Assembly (NCBI RefSeq): GCF_014649875.1
Contig: NZ_BMTW01000001.1
Coordinates: forward strand, 868,001 to 932,000
DNA length: 64,000 nucleotides
Source of the DNA: Streptomyces rubiginosohelvolus
GTDB taxonomy: Bacteria > Actinomycetota > Actinomycetes > Streptomycetales > Streptomycetaceae
Direction of reading: 5' to 3'
The notes beneath the pieces were generated by a model that did not search any database, was not told the DNA's origin, and saw only the letters and a list, made by a program, of their open reading frames with translations. Below are positions 10,381 to 19,280 of the stretch, one piece after another. The position numbers and the translations under genes are program-made. Position 1 is the stretch's first letter; each line of letters opens with the position of its first letter.

Positions 10381-11156
10381 GGGACCACCGCCTGGAGCTC
10401 CGGACCGGAGAGTGTCGCCATCCGCGCGGCGACCCGCTCCGCCGAAGGCGCGTCCAGCTCGTCCCTGACCCGGCCGTCGGCGAGAAAGAGGACCCGGTCG
10501 GCGAAGGAGGCGGCGACCGGGTCGTGGGTCACCATGATCACGGTCCGCCCGTCGTCGGTCATCGCGCGCAGGAGGCCGAGCACCGCACGCCCGGCGGTGG
10601 AGTCCAGGGCGCCGGTCGGCTCGTCGCCGAAGAGCACGTCGGGCCGGGTGACCAGGGCGCGGGCGACGGCCACCCGCTGCTGCTGGCCGCCGGAGAGCTC
10701 GCCGGGCCGGTGGCGGGCCCGGTCGCGCAGTCCGACCCGGTCCAGCGCGTCGAGCACCTCCGCCCTGCGCGGCCGGCGCCCGGCGAGCCTCAGCGGCAGG
10801 GCCACGTTCTGCGCGGCGGTCAGGGAGGGCAGCAGGTTGAACGCCTGGAAGACGAAGCCGATCCGCTCGCGGCGCAGCCGGGTCAGCCGGGCCTCGCTCA
10901 GCCCGGTCAGATCGGTGTCGCCGAGCAGCACCCGGCCGGCGGTCGGCCGGTCCAGGCCCGCGGCACAGTGCAGGAACGTCGACTTGCCGGAGCCGGAGGG
11001 ACCCATGACGGCGGTGAACGTACCGCGACGGATGGTCAGGCTGACATCGTCGAGCGCTTTCACGACGCTGCCGCCTCGGCCGCCGCCATCGTAGGAACGG
11101 GTCACGGACCGGAGCCGGACGGCCGCGGCCGGGTCGGTAGTCGCTGCTGGATTCAT
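10374..11156 (-). CDS. ABC transporter ATP-binding protein (MacB/LolD type)
   Basis: A 260-residue ATPase partner of the FtsX-like permease that follows it. Walker A is GPSGSGKST (about residue 48), the signature is [16 protein letters not shown], Walker B is [13 protein letters not shown] and the H-loop is VTHDPV, all intact, so it should be catalytically active. The genes overlap, indicating translational coupling. The start is ATG 11156. The neighbouring divergent sensor kinase/response regulator suggests signal-controlled export, as in many detoxification modules of this type. Confidence 0.94.
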   Translation of the reverse strand: MNPAATTDPAAAVRLRSVTRSYDGGGRGGSVVKALDDVSLTIRRGTFTAVMGPSGSGKSTFLHCAAGLDRPTAGRVLLGDTDLTGLSEARLTRLRRERIGFVFQAFNLLPSLTAAQNVALPLRLAGRRPRRAEVLDALDRVGLRDRARHRPGELSGGQQQRVAVARALVTRPDVLFGDEPTGALDSTAGRAVLGLLRAMTDDGRTVIMVTHDPVAASFADRVLFLADGRVRDELDAPSAERVAARMATLSGPELQAVVPC

Positions 11157-11208
11157 GGCCTCAACTCAACCGGCGGCGCTCGCACCGCACATCGCAGCGG
11201 GAGGGAGT

Positions 11209-11238
11209 CCTCATGGTGGAGCCAGCTCCACCATGAGG
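11209..11238. promoter_or_regulatory. 30-bp perfect palindrome between ABC exporter and two-component genes
   Basis: CCTCATGGTGGAGC (11209-11222), CA, GCTCCACCATGAGG (11225-11238) is a 14-bp perfect inverted repeat with a 2-base centre. It sits in the 125-base divergent intergenic region, 53 bases from the ATPase start and 44 bases from the kinase start. This is the geometry of an operator for a dimeric regulator acting on both promoters. The adjacent NarL-type regulator is the obvious candidate. Confidence 0.7.
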
Positions 11239-11281
11239 CGGCAGGGAGCAGGGTGGCCGACCGGGAAATCTGTCTCGTAAC

Positions 11282-12598
11282 GTGCCGGGCATGCTCACCC
11301 CCAGCCCGCCCCCGTCATCAGCAACAGGATCCACGCCCACCCCCCTCCGGGCCACGCTGTACCTGCTGACCAGCGTGCCTCTCGGGGCCGTGACGCTGGT
11401 CGCGCTGCTCCTGCTGGCCGGTGCGGGCAGCGCGCTGGCCGTGCTCGTCATCGGGGTGCCGCTGCTGCTGACGCTCGTCCTGTCCGGCATCCCGCTGGCC
11501 GCGCTGGAGCGGCGCAGGCTCCGGCTGATCGACCCGGTGCCGCTCGCCGATCCGCACCGCGAACCGTCCGCGCCGGGTCTGGCGTCCTGGCTGCGGACCC
11601 GGCTCCAGGAGCCGTGCACCTGGCGGGAGTTGGCGTACGCGCTGCTCTTCGCGTTCGTGCTGTGGCCGTTGGAGGCGCTGGCGGTCGGCGCGGTCCTGCT
11701 GGTGTGCGGCGGGCTGATCGGGACGCCGGTGATGATGGCGGTGGGCGGGGACGAGGAGGCGCGGGTCCTGAAGCTCTGGCTCGCCGGCTCCTGGCCGGAG
11801 GCGTTCGCGGTGCTGGTGGCGGGGGTGGTGCTGCTGCCTGTGCTGACCTGGCCGCTGAGGTTCGTCGCCCGGGGCCGCGCCGTACTGACGCGGGCCCTGC
11901 TCTCCCCGCCGGAGGCCGCGCTCGACTCCCGGATCGCGGAGCTGGACCGGTCGCGGATGCGGCTGGTGGACGCGTTCGAGGCGGAACGCCGCCGTATCGA
12001 GCGCGATCTGCACGACGGCGCGCAGCAGCGGCTGGTGGCGCTCTCCATGACGCTGGGCCTCGCCCGGCTGGAGAAGCCGGCCGAGCCCCTGGGTGGCCTG
12101 CTGGAGCGGGCGCACGAGGAGGCGTCGGCCGCACTGGTCGAGATCCGGGAGCTGATCCACGGAATCCATCCCCAAGTCCTCACCGACCGGGGGCTGGTGG
12201 CCGCCGTCGAGGACCTGGCGGACCGCTCCCCGATACCGGTCGACGTGCGTCTGACCGTGCCGGACCGGCTGCTCGAAGCCGTCGAGACCGCCGTCTACTT
12301 CGCGGTGAGCGAGGCGCTGACGAACGTGGCGAAGCACAGCGGGGCGACCCGGGTGACGGTGACCGGCGAGGCCGCGCACGGGCGGCTGGCCGTGGCGGTC
12401 GAGGACGACGGGCGCGGCGGAGCGGTCGCGGACCCCGGCGCGGGCGCGGCCCCGGACGCGAGTGGCGGGACCGGGCTCCAGGGCGTGGCCGATCGCCTCT
12501 CGGTGCTGGGCGGAGCCCTGCTACTGTCCAGTCCGCCCGGGGGGCCGACGGTGTTCCGGCTGGAGGTTCCCTGCCCGCCCGCGGATTCGAGGACCTGA
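11282..12598 (+). CDS. Two-component sensor histidine kinase (NarL/DesK-type, HisKA_3)
   Basis: A 438-residue membrane kinase. The N-terminal half (about residues 25-215) holds four hydrophobic segments resembling the actinobacterial 'putative sensor' domain. The dimerisation/phosphorylation helix has ERRRIERDLHDGAQQRLVAL, with the phosphoryl His in DLHDG. The ATPase domain follows, with EALTNVAKHSGAT (N box), VEDDGRGG (G1) and GGTGLQGVADRL (G2). The start is GTG 11282, with an alternative ATG at 11291. Its last base is the first base of the regulator start (TGATG), so both are translated from one message. The divergent ABC exporter is the likely target. Confidence 0.93.
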   Translation: MPGMLTPSPPPSSATGSTPTPLRATLYLLTSVPLGAVTLVALLLLAGAGSALAVLVIGVPLLLTLVLSGIPLAALERRRLRLIDPVPLADPHREPSAPGLASWLRTRLQEPCTWRELAYALLFAFVLWPLEALAVGAVLLVCGGLIGTPVMMAVGGDEEARVLKLWLAGSWPEAFAVLVAGVVLLPVLTWPLRFVARGRAVLTRALLSPPEAALDSRIAELDRSRMRLVDAFEAERRRIERDLHDGAQQRLVALSMTLGLARLEKPAEPLGGLLERAHEEASAALVEIRELIHGIHPQVLTDRGLVAAVEDLADRSPIPVDVRLTVPDRLLEAVETAVYFAVSEALTNVAKHSGATRVTVTGEAAHGRLAVAVEDDGRGGAVADPGAGAAPDASGGTGLQGVADRLSVLGGALLLSSPPGGPTVFRLEVPCPPADSRT

Positions 12599-13242
12599 TG
12601 CTGCGCGTCGTACTGGCCGAGGACAGTGTGCTCCTGCGCGAGGGCCTGGTCGGCCTGCTGGAACGCTTCGGGCACCGGGTCCTGGCCGCGGTCGGCACGG
12701 CCGATGAGCTCGACGCCGCCACCCTGGAGCACCGCCCGGACATCGTGGTGACCGACGTCCGGATGCCGCCCGGTTTCACGGACGAGGGTCTGCGGGCCGC
12801 CGTCGAGCTGCGCGGGAAGCTGCCGGGGCTGCCGGTCCTGGTGCTGAGCCAGTACGTCCAGCGCGCCTACGCCGAGGACCTGCTGGCCACCTCGGACGGT
12901 ACGGGGGTGGGCTACCTGCTCAAGGAGCGCATCGGCCACGTCGAGGAGTTCGCCGACGCGCTGCGCCGGGTGGCCGAGGGCGGCACGGTGGTGGACCCCG
13001 AGGTCGTACGGCAGTTGATCCGGCACCGCCGCGATCCGCTGGCCCGGCTCACCGCCCGTGAGCTGGAGGTGCTCGCCCTGATGGCGGAGGGCCGGTCCAA
13101 CGCGTCCGTCGCCGAGGCGCTGCACGTCGGCGAGGGCACGGTCAGCAAGCACTTCGGCTCGATCCTCACCAAGCTCGACCTGGACATCTCGGACGCCACC
13201 AACCGACGGGTGCTGGCGGTCCTGGCCTTCCTGCGCGGCTGA
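12598..13242 (+). CDS. Response regulator, NarL/LuxR family
   Basis: A 214-residue DNA-binding response regulator, cytosolic partner of the kinase it overlaps by one base. The receiver domain (about residues 1-120) has the acidic pair VLAEDS, the phosphoacceptor VTDVRMPP, and the conserved YLLKERI lysine. The C-terminal LuxR helix-turn-helix (about 150-205) has LTARELEVLALMAEGRSNASVAEALHVGEGTVSKHFGSI. The longer open frame running upstream is only the shadow of the kinase gene. The 30-bp palindrome at 11209-11238 is its most likely binding site. Confidence 0.94.
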   Translation: MLRVVLAEDSVLLREGLVGLLERFGHRVLAAVGTADELDAATLEHRPDIVVTDVRMPPGFTDEGLRAAVELRGKLPGLPVLVLSQYVQRAYAEDLLATSDGTGVGYLLKERIGHVEEFADALRRVAEGGTVVDPEVVRQLIRHRRDPLARLTARELEVLALMAEGRSNASVAEALHVGEGTVSKHFGSILTKLDLDISDATNRRVLAVLAFLRG

Positions 13243-13286
13243 CCCCCACGCGCCCCGCACTCCACGCACGCACCCACCACCCCGGC

Positions 13287-13342
13287 TTGACAGTCATTCC
13301 CTCACGACTCCATGATTCCATTAATTGATTCATGGAATCATG
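13287..13342 (+). promoter_or_regulatory. Promoter with 32-bp palindromic operator of the ABC/YtrA operon
   Basis: TTGACA (13287-13292) is followed after 18 bases by CATGAT (13311-13316), a reasonable -35/-10 pair. CATGATTCCAT (13311-13321) and ATGGAATCATG (13332-13342) form a perfect 11-bp inverted repeat with a 10-base spacer that covers the -10 box and the expected transcription start. A repressor bound there would block RNA polymerase. The YtrA-type GntR regulator encoded at the end of the operon is the natural ligand. Confidence 0.78.
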
Positions 13343-13387
13343 ATGACGGACCAACGGGTCACGGATCACGAAACCGAGGTGAGGCGC

Positions 13388-14332
13388 GTGGCAGACACGA
13401 GCACCCCGAACGCGACGTCCGGCAACTGGGCCCTGGAGGCCCGCGGCCTGGGCAAGCGCTACCGGCGCGGCTGGGCGCTGCGCGACTGCTCCTTCCGGAT
13501 CCCGGCCGGCCGCATCTGCGGTCTGGTCGGCCCGAACGGAGCCGGCAAGAGCACCCTGCTCGGGCTGGCGACCCGGCAGGTGCAGCCGACCACCGGCGAC
13601 CTGCGCGTCTTCGGCGTACCGGTCGACGACCCCGCCGTCCTGCCCCAGGTCGCGTTCCTCGGCCAGGACAAGCCGCTGTTCAAGCGGTTCACCGTCGCGG
13701 AGACGCTGCGGATGGGCGCCGAGCTGAACCCCGGCTGGGACGCGGCGGCGGCGCACCGGATCGTCCGCGCGGGCAACGTCCCGATGGACGCGAGGGTCGG
13801 CACGCTCTCCGGCGGCCAGCGCACCCGGGTGGCCTTCGCGCTCGCCTTCGGCAAGCGGCCCGACCTGCTGCTCCTGGACGAGCCGATGTCGGACCTCGAC
13901 CCGCTGGCCCGGGACGAGATGAGCACCCTGCTGATGGCGGAGGCCGTCGAGCGCGGCACGACGGTGGTGATGTCCTCGCACATGCTGACCGAGCTGGAGG
14001 ACATGTGCGACTACCTGCTGGTCGTCTCCGAAGGCCGGATCCGCATGGCCGGTGACGCCGACGCGCTCGTACCGGCCCACACCCTGGTCACCGGGGTGGC
14101 CCGGGACGGCTCGCTGCCGCCCGAGCTGGCCGCTCACACGATCGTCGAATCCCGCCTCCAGGGAAGGCAGTTCCAGGCGATGGTCCGGCCGAGGGGCCCG
14201 CTCCCGGCCGACTGGGAGAGGGCCGAACCCTCCCTGGAAGAAGTCCTCCTCGCCCATCTCCGCTCCCCGGACGCGCCCCCGCTCTACACCCAGGGCGCCC
14301 GCGTCGATGCCGAAGGGACCCAGGCAGCATGA
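13388..14332 (+). CDS. ABC transporter ATP-binding protein of YtrA-regulated operon
   Basis: A 314-residue ATPase with Walker A GPNGAGKST (about residue 49), signature TLSGGQRTRVAFALAFG, Walker B LLLLDEPMSDLDPL and H-loop MSSHMLTE. The C-terminal 90 residues form the accessory domain common in drug- and peptide-export ATPases. The start is taken as GTG 13388, just after a GAGGTGAGG ribosome site; in-frame TTG/ATG codons at 13325-13343 fall inside the palindromic operator and are unlikely. It overlaps the permease gene by ATGA. Such GntR-linked systems are usually induced by cell-wall-active compounds; the substrate here is not known. Confidence 0.9.
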   Translation: MADTSTPNATSGNWALEARGLGKRYRRGWALRDCSFRIPAGRICGLVGPNGAGKSTLLGLATRQVQPTTGDLRVFGVPVDDPAVLPQVAFLGQDKPLFKRFTVAETLRMGAELNPGWDAAAAHRIVRAGNVPMDARVGTLSGGQRTRVAFALAFGKRPDLLLLDEPMSDLDPLARDEMSTLLMAEAVERGTTVVMSSHMLTELEDMCDYLLVVSEGRIRMAGDADALVPAHTLVTGVARDGSLPPELAAHTIVESRLQGRQFQAMVRPRGPLPADWERAEPSLEEVLLAHLRSPDAPPLYTQGARVDAEGTQAA

Positions 14333-15315
14333 GCACCTCGACCCTCACCGAGAAGCCCGGGAAGCCCTCCGAACCCGGCTCCGGCCGACGCCTGTTGCGC
14401 GGCCTGCCCTGGCTCGTCGTCCGCCAGCACCGGGTCGCGCTGGCCTGTGTCCTCGGCCTCACGCTGCTCACCGCGCTCTGGATCGCGTACGAGCGCCACG
14501 AGCTGGTGCAGCTGCTCGACGCGAAGGGCTGGCCGGAGAAGGACCCCGGCCGCCCGATGGACAACAACCGCGGCTACAACTACATCACCAGCATCATCAA
14601 CGGCCTGCCGCTGATCCTCGCCGTCTTCATCGGCGCCCCGCTGATCGCGGGCGATCAGGAGAACGGCACCGCACAGCTCGTCACCACCCAGTCGGTGACC
14701 CGCCGCCAGTGGCTGATCGCCAAGCTGGGCCTGGCCTACACCCTCGCGCTGGTCTCCGGCCTGGTGGTCTCGGCACTGTTCACCTGGTGGTGGAAGCCGC
14801 ACCGCTCGCTCTTCCTCAGCGAGTGGATCGACGGCGTCATCTTCGACAACACCGGCCCCGTCCTCCCCGCTTTCCTGCTCTTCCTCACCGCCGCCGGCAT
14901 CACGATCGGCGCCCTGGTCCGCCGGGTGCTCCCGGCCATGGTGGGCGCGTTCCTCTTCACCGCGGTCACCACCCTGTTCGTCTGGGACGAGGTCCGCGTG
15001 CGGCTCGGCTCCCCGAAGATGTTCACGTACCCGATGGACAGCGAACTCCCGGCCCGCTTCAACGACGCGTACGAGGTCGACCGTTGGGTCGGCAGCGCCG
15101 ACGGCACCCTGTACAACTGGGGCCGCTGCGCCGAGGCGACCGAGAAGGCGACGAATGCGTGCATCAAGGAGCACGGCATCGTCAACGACGTGATCGAGTA
15201 CATCGGTTACAACCAGATGGCGGGGATGCAGTGGCTCGCGGCAGGCATCCTGCTCGCCGGAACGGTCCTGCTCACGGCGTTCACCCTCTGGTGGACCTCG
15301 CGCCGCCCGCTGTGA
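14329..15315 (+). CDS. ABC transporter permease (ABC-2 type)
   Basis: A 328-residue membrane protein with six predicted helices: about residues 38-58, 98-118, 140-165, 180-205, 210-230 and 300-322. A soluble loop of about 70 residues precedes the last helix. It carries the ABC-2 style GDQENGTAQLVTTQSVTRRQWLIAKL cytoplasmic segment. It shares an ATGA overlap with the ATPase gene upstream and is followed by the GntR regulator, so the three form one operon. No substrate-binding protein is present, consistent with export. Confidence 0.88.
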   Translation: MSTSTLTEKPGKPSEPGSGRRLLRGLPWLVVRQHRVALACVLGLTLLTALWIAYERHELVQLLDAKGWPEKDPGRPMDNNRGYNYITSIINGLPLILAVFIGAPLIAGDQENGTAQLVTTQSVTRRQWLIAKLGLAYTLALVSGLVVSALFTWWWKPHRSLFLSEWIDGVIFDNTGPVLPAFLLFLTAAGITIGALVRRVLPAMVGAFLFTAVTTLFVWDEVRVRLGSPKMFTYPMDSELPARFNDAYEVDRWVGSADGTLYNWGRCAEATEKATNACIKEHGIVNDVIEYIGYNQMAGMQWLAAGILLAGTVLLTAFTLWWTSRRPL

Positions 15316-15370
15316 CCCACCGCCCCCTCCCCTACGTAAAGTGTCGGCAATCGAGCGGAAGGTGAAGTCC

Positions 15371-15766
15371 GTGGTCGTGTTCCGCATCGACCGGCGCAGT
15401 GGGGTGGCGACCTATCTCCAGATCGTCCGGCAGGTCGAGCAGGCGCTGCGCATGGGCGCGCTGGAGGAGGGCGACCGGCTGCCCACCGCGGCCCAGGTCG
15501 CCGCGACCACGAAGGTCAACCCCAACACGACCCTCAAGGCCTACCGCGAACTGGAGCGCATGGGCCTCGCCGAAGTACGCCAGGGGGCGGGCACGTTCAT
15601 CACCCGCACCCTCGCCCAGCCCCAGTCCGGCCCCGACTCCCCGCTGCGCACCGCCCTCACCGACTGGCTGACCCAGGCCCGCGCCGAGGGCCTCACGGGC
15701 CAGGACGTCACGGCGCTGTTCCACGCGGCGTTCGAGAACGCGTACCCGGGCGAAGCGCCGGACTGA
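15371..15766 (+). CDS. GntR-family transcriptional regulator, YtrA subfamily
   Basis: A 131-residue repressor made of a GntR winged helix (ATYLQIVRQVEQALRMGALEEGDRLPTAAQVAATTKVNPNTTLKAYRELERMGLAEVRQGAGTFI, about residues 12-76) and a short C-terminal helical tail instead of a large effector domain. That architecture defines the YtrA subfamily, which is almost always encoded with ABC transporters. The start is GTG 15371, after GGAAGGTGA; an in-frame GTG at 15341 is less well placed. It is expected to bind the palindrome at 13311-13342 and so control its own operon. Confidence 0.92.
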   Translation: MVVFRIDRRSGVATYLQIVRQVEQALRMGALEEGDRLPTAAQVAATTKVNPNTTLKAYRELERMGLAEVRQGAGTFITRTLAQPQSGPDSPLRTALTDWLTQARAEGLTGQDVTALFHAAFENAYPGEAPD

Positions 15767-15805
15767 CCGATCGAGGCGATCGGAGCACCGGACCGACGGG
15801 CCCGC

Positions 15806-16786
15806 TCAGGCGCGGTTGTAGCGATAGCCGCTGCCGTGGGCGGGCCCGACGTCGTGCAGGATGCCGGACCCGGCGACGGTGAAGAACGAGGGGTCGGTGT
15901 CGCGGCACATCGCGCCGGAACGGGCCTTGTCCACCACGGCGGTACCGACGTCGATCCGCTTCCCGCCGTCGGACACGGAGCTGAGCTTCGCCGTGTACTC
16001 GCAGTGCCCCGACCCCTGTACGTCGGCGATGAGGGTCACCGCGGACTGCCCGGGCGACACTCGCCGGATGACCACGGTGTGCGGCTGGAGGACGTCGTAC
16101 TGGGACGCGTTGGACCAGGTCCCGACGAAGTGCTGCGGCAGCCGGCCGTCGGGCGCGGGGTCCGGGGCGGGCGGCTTCGCGGCACCGCCGGATCCCCCTG
16201 ACCCGGACGAACCGGACCCGCCCTGCGTACCGCTGCCGCCGGACGCTCCGGCCCCCTCGCCCCCGCCCGAGGACGCGCCTTCGCCGGAGCCGGACCCGTC
16301 GCCGCCCCCGTCGCCCTGCCCGCCGCCGGAGTCGCCGCCGTCTCCTCCGCCCTGCTCCTCGTCCGTGCCTCCCTTGTCCTTCCCGTCCCCCTTGTCCTTG
16401 TCCTTCCCGCTGCCCTTCGAGCCGTCCTCGCCGTCGTCCTTTCCGGCGGGGACGGCCGGGTCGCCGGAGAGGCCGTCACTGGCGGCGGGCGGCGCGGCGG
16501 CGTCTCCGCCCCGGGCGTCGGCGCCTCCGGGGTCGCGGTTGAGGAAGGCGGTGGTGCCCCCTGCGGCCAGCACGGCGACGACGGCCGCGACGGCCCAGGC
16601 ACGACGCCGGGGCCGGCTCCGTGGCCGGTCTCCGGTACCACCCGAGACATCCGGAACGGCAGAGGCCGCAGCCGATGCGGGGGAAGGTTCCGGGTCCGGT
16701 GATGAGCTGCCCGCCTGCTCCTCGTCGTGATCACAACGTGCTAGGTCTGGTAGTCGTCCCGCTCTTCGGCCATCGGGGATCCTCAC
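15806..16786 (-). CDS. Membrane-anchored protein with Gly/Ser/Asp/Lys-rich linker, unknown function
   Basis: A 326-residue protein I do not recognise. It has a charged cytoplasmic N-terminus (1-65), one membrane helix AWAVAAVVAVLAAGGTTAFL (about 64-83) and a long low-complexity linker (about 85-215) of Asp/Lys-Gly then Gly/Ser repeats. A globular C-terminal domain of about 110 residues (LPQHFVGTWSN...GSGYRYNRA) has two cysteines that could pair outside the cell. The shape suggests a surface-exposed domain on a flexible stalk. The GTG at 16786 is the best in-frame start, but its ribosome site is weak. A short overlapping frame beginning MAEERDD just upstream hints that the true N-terminus may differ. 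Confidence 0.6.
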   Translation of the reverse strand: MRIPDGRRAGRLPDLARCDHDEEQAGSSSPDPEPSPASAAASAVPDVSGGTGDRPRSRPRRRAWAVAAVVAVLAAGGTTAFLNRDPGGADARGGDAAAPPAASDGLSGDPAVPAGKDDGEDGSKGSGKDKDKGDGKDKGGTDEEQGGGDGGDSGGGQGDGGGDGSGSGEGASSGGGEGAGASGGSGTQGGSGSSGSGGSGGAAKPPAPDPAPDGRLPQHFVGTWSNASQYDVLQPHTVVIRRVSPGQSAVTLIADVQGSGHCEYTAKLSSVSDGGKRIDVGTAVVDKARSGAMCRDTDPSFFTVAGSGILHDVGPAHGSGYRYNRA

Positions 16787-16802
16787 GACGCGAATCGCTC
16801 CG

Positions 16803-16833
16803 CCCGGGAGTCGGCGGTTGCCGAACTCCCGGG
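16803..16833 (-). terminator. Hairpin terminator after the MMPL transporter gene
   Basis: CCCGGGAGTCGG and CCGAACTCCCGGG pair with one bulged A around a short loop. It lies 15 bases beyond the MMPL stop codon on the minus strand, without a T tract. Confidence 0.65.
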
Positions 16834-16847
16834 CCTGAGCGTTTGGT

Positions 16848-19205
16848 TCATCGCCCGCGAGGAGCGGGAGAGGACAGTACGTCCCGCCTATCGCAGGGGG
16901 AACCGCTGACGGGACGTACTGGTTCGGGGGTCTGTTCGCCGATGGGCCTCGAGGCGGCTCCGCGCTGCTTGCCGAGCCGGGAGGACCAGGCGCGATCCCC
17001 CAGGAGCGCCATGGCGGCCGGCAGGAGAACTCCTCGGACGACGGTGGCGTCGATGAGAATGGCGACCGCCATGCCGACGCCCATCATCTTGTACTCGATG
17101 GCGGTGAGGCTGACGAACACGGTGAAGACGGCCGTCATGATCACGGCGGCGCTGGTGACCACGCCCGCGCTGCTGCTGATGCCGCCGACGATGGAGTCGT
17201 CGGAGCTGGCCCCGTCGGCCCACCGCTCCTTGATCCGGCTGAGGATGAAGATGTGGTAGTCCATGCTCAGCCCGAAGAGGATGACGAACATGAACAGCGG
17301 CAGCCAGGCGACCACGCCCCCGTAGGCCGTGAAGCCCAGCAGCGAGCCGAGGTGCCCGCTCTGGAAGACCCAGGTGAGCACGCCGTAGGCGGCGCCGATC
17401 GAGAGCAGGTTGAGCAGGATCGACACCAGCGGGATGGTCCAGGAGCGGAAGGCGACGACCAGCAGGACGAAGGCCAGGGCGAGGATGAAGACGAAGACCG
17501 CGACGGACCGGCTGTTGAGCTGGTTGGCGAAGTCGTACGGCATCGCCGTCTTGCCGCCGACCGCGTAATCGATGCCCTCCACGGTGCCGAGGGTCGCGGG
17601 CAGCACGGTGCCCCTCAGCTTTTCCAGGGACTCGTTCGACGTGTCGTCGGTCCCCTTGCCGATGAGCGGTACGCGCACGACCACCACGTCACCGACCTCG
17701 ACCGAGGTGATCGGCTCGGCGATCCCGCTGCCGGGGGTGGCCGCCTGCTCGTGCAGGGCGTCGATCGCCGTCCGCAGAGCGGGGGTGTCGGCACTCGAGC
17801 CGTCGTCGGTGGCGATCGCGACACGGGCGGGGCTCGATGCACCCGGGAAGGCGTCATTCATCCGGACCGCGGCGTCCACCGGGGCGACGCTCCGCGGCAG
17901 GCTGTCGGTCGTAGCGGGGTCCTGCAGCTTCATGCCGAGCATGGGCAGGGCCATGACCACCAGGACGAGAGCGGCGATTCCACCGGTCAGAGCGGGGCGG
18001 CGCACCACGGTGCGGGCCACCGCGGACCAGGTCCGCGACTCGCGTGCGACGGTCCTGCGCTTGCCGAGCCAGGGGATGCGGGCCTTGTCGACGCGGTGCC
18101 CCAGGGCGGCGAGCACCGCCGGCAGCACGGTGATGGAGCCGATCACCGTGAGACCCACGACGATCACGGTGCCGGCCGTCAGCCCCTTGAAGACGTCGAG
18201 CCCGGAGAAGAGGAGGCCGCACACACAGACCATCACGGTGAGGCCGGAAACCACCACGGCGTGACCGGACGTACGGGCCGTCATCGCGAGGGCGTCCTGG
18301 GTGTCGCGTCCCGCGATCCGTTCCTCCCGCTCCCTGCGCAGATAGAACAGCGAGTAGTCGATGCCGACGGCCATGCCGATGAGCAGGACGATGGAGGAGG
18401 CGGCGCTGTTGACCGGTACGAACTGTCCGACGGTCTGCAGCAGGCCGAAGGTGCCGATGACCGCGGTCGCGGCGAGCAGCAGGGGGATACCGGCGGCGAT
18501 CAGCGAGCCGAAGACGACGAGCAGGATCACCAGGGTCAGGGGCAGCGACGTGAACTCGGCCTTCGCGAAGTCGTCCTTGATCGCGTCGTCGACGACCGCG
18601 TTCAGACTGCGGTCACCGGCCTGCACGATCCGTAGGTCCGGGTTGTTGTCCTGCACCTCCTTCAGGGCGGCGACGGCCTCGTTGTAGTTCTCCTTCTGCT
18701 TCTCGATCGGCCCGTCCATTTCGAAGGTCACCAGACCGGACCGGCCGTCCTCGGACACCCATCGCTCGCCGTCGGCTCCCGCGGGCGATCCGATCGCGCG
18801 GACCGCATCGCCGGTGCCGCGCAGTTTGCTGACCAACTCCTCGGCCGCACCCTGCAGTTCGGTGCTCTCGGTGAACTTGGGTCCCTCGTCCTCGCGTGAC
18901 TGGAACAGCACGCTCTCGCGGACGGAGTCACCGTTGTCCTCGGTGCGCACGATCTGCTGCGCCTTGCCCGCGTCACCGGGGTCGAGGGAGCGGGCCTCGG
19001 GTCCGCTGATCAGCGCGCTGGACAGGATCGCGACGACCACGAGTACCAACCAGCCGGTGATGGCAAGGGCCTTGTGCCGGACCGACCATCCGGCGACGGA
19101 CTCCACGACCCCACGGGGAGGTCCGACCGGCAGGGGAGCCCGTTTCACGCGCTCCCCCTCTTCGCCTTCCGGGGCCCTTCGGTTTAACTTGCCTTTGCGC
19201 AGCAT
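16848..19205 (-). CDS. MMPL-family RND transporter
   Basis: A 785-residue inner-membrane transporter with the two-fold RND layout: helix 1 (about 48-68), an extracytoplasmic domain (70-200), five helices with MAVGIDYSLFYLRR (about 280), an inter-half segment and helix 7 (about 400). A second extracytoplasmic domain (425-570) and five C-terminal helices with LFGLSMDYHIFILSR follow. The Asp-Tyr pairs in the helix 4 and 10 equivalents are the proton-relay positions of MmpL proteins. Actinobacterial members export lipids, siderophores or pigments. The upstream hairpin at 19281-19314 separates it from the ArsR gene, which may still regulate it. Substrate is unknown. Confidence 0.94.
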   Translation of the reverse strand: MLRKGKLNRRAPEGEEGERVKRAPLPVGPPRGVVESVAGWSVRHKALAITGWLVLVVVAILSSALISGPEARSLDPGDAGKAQQIVRTEDNGDSVRESVLFQSREDEGPKFTESTELQGAAEELVSKLRGTGDAVRAIGSPAGADGERWVSEDGRSGLVTFEMDGPIEKQKENYNEAVAALKEVQDNNPDLRIVQAGDRSLNAVVDDAIKDDFAKAEFTSLPLTLVILLVVFGSLIAAGIPLLLAATAVIGTFGLLQTVGQFVPVNSAASSIVLLIGMAVGIDYSLFYLRREREERIAGRDTQDALAMTARTSGHAVVVSGLTVMVCVCGLLFSGLDVFKGLTAGTVIVVGLTVIGSITVLPAVLAALGHRVDKARIPWLGKRRTVARESRTWSAVARTVVRRPALTGGIAALVLVVMALPMLGMKLQDPATTDSLPRSVAPVDAAVRMNDAFPGASSPARVAIATDDGSSADTPALRTAIDALHEQAATPGSGIAEPITSVEVGDVVVVRVPLIGKGTDDTSNESLEKLRGTVLPATLGTVEGIDYAVGGKTAMPYDFANQLNSRSVAVFVFILALAFVLLVVAFRSWTIPLVSILLNLLSIGAAYGVLTWVFQSGHLGSLLGFTAYGGVVAWLPLFMFVILFGLSMDYHIFILSRIKERWADGASSDDSIVGGISSSAGVVTSAAVIMTAVFTVFVSLTAIEYKMMGVGMAVAILIDATVVRGVLLPAAMALLGDRAWSSRLGKQRGAASRPIGEQTPEPVRPVSGSPCDRRDVLSSPAPRGR
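16875..16921. repeat. 12-bp inverted repeat inside the 3' end of the MMPL gene
   Basis: CAGTACGTCCCG (16875-16886) and CGGGACGTACTG (16910-16921) are exact complements 23 bases apart. The repeat lies within the last 25 codons and only 40 bases from the terminator hairpin. It could act as part of the 3' end structure or be a binding site; it is not needed by the coding sequence. Confidence 0.6.
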
Positions 19206-19280
19206 GGGCTGCTCTCCTTAAGCGTGGAGGAGCGTATCCAGGGAAAACTCGCCCGCCGGCGAGGGACATGCCTTCCGAAC

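Noticed and set aside
8284..11094. 936-codon open frame on the + strand
   Set aside because: Fully antisense to the ABC permease and ATPase, which have clear motifs; a low-complexity Gly/Arg/Asp translation.
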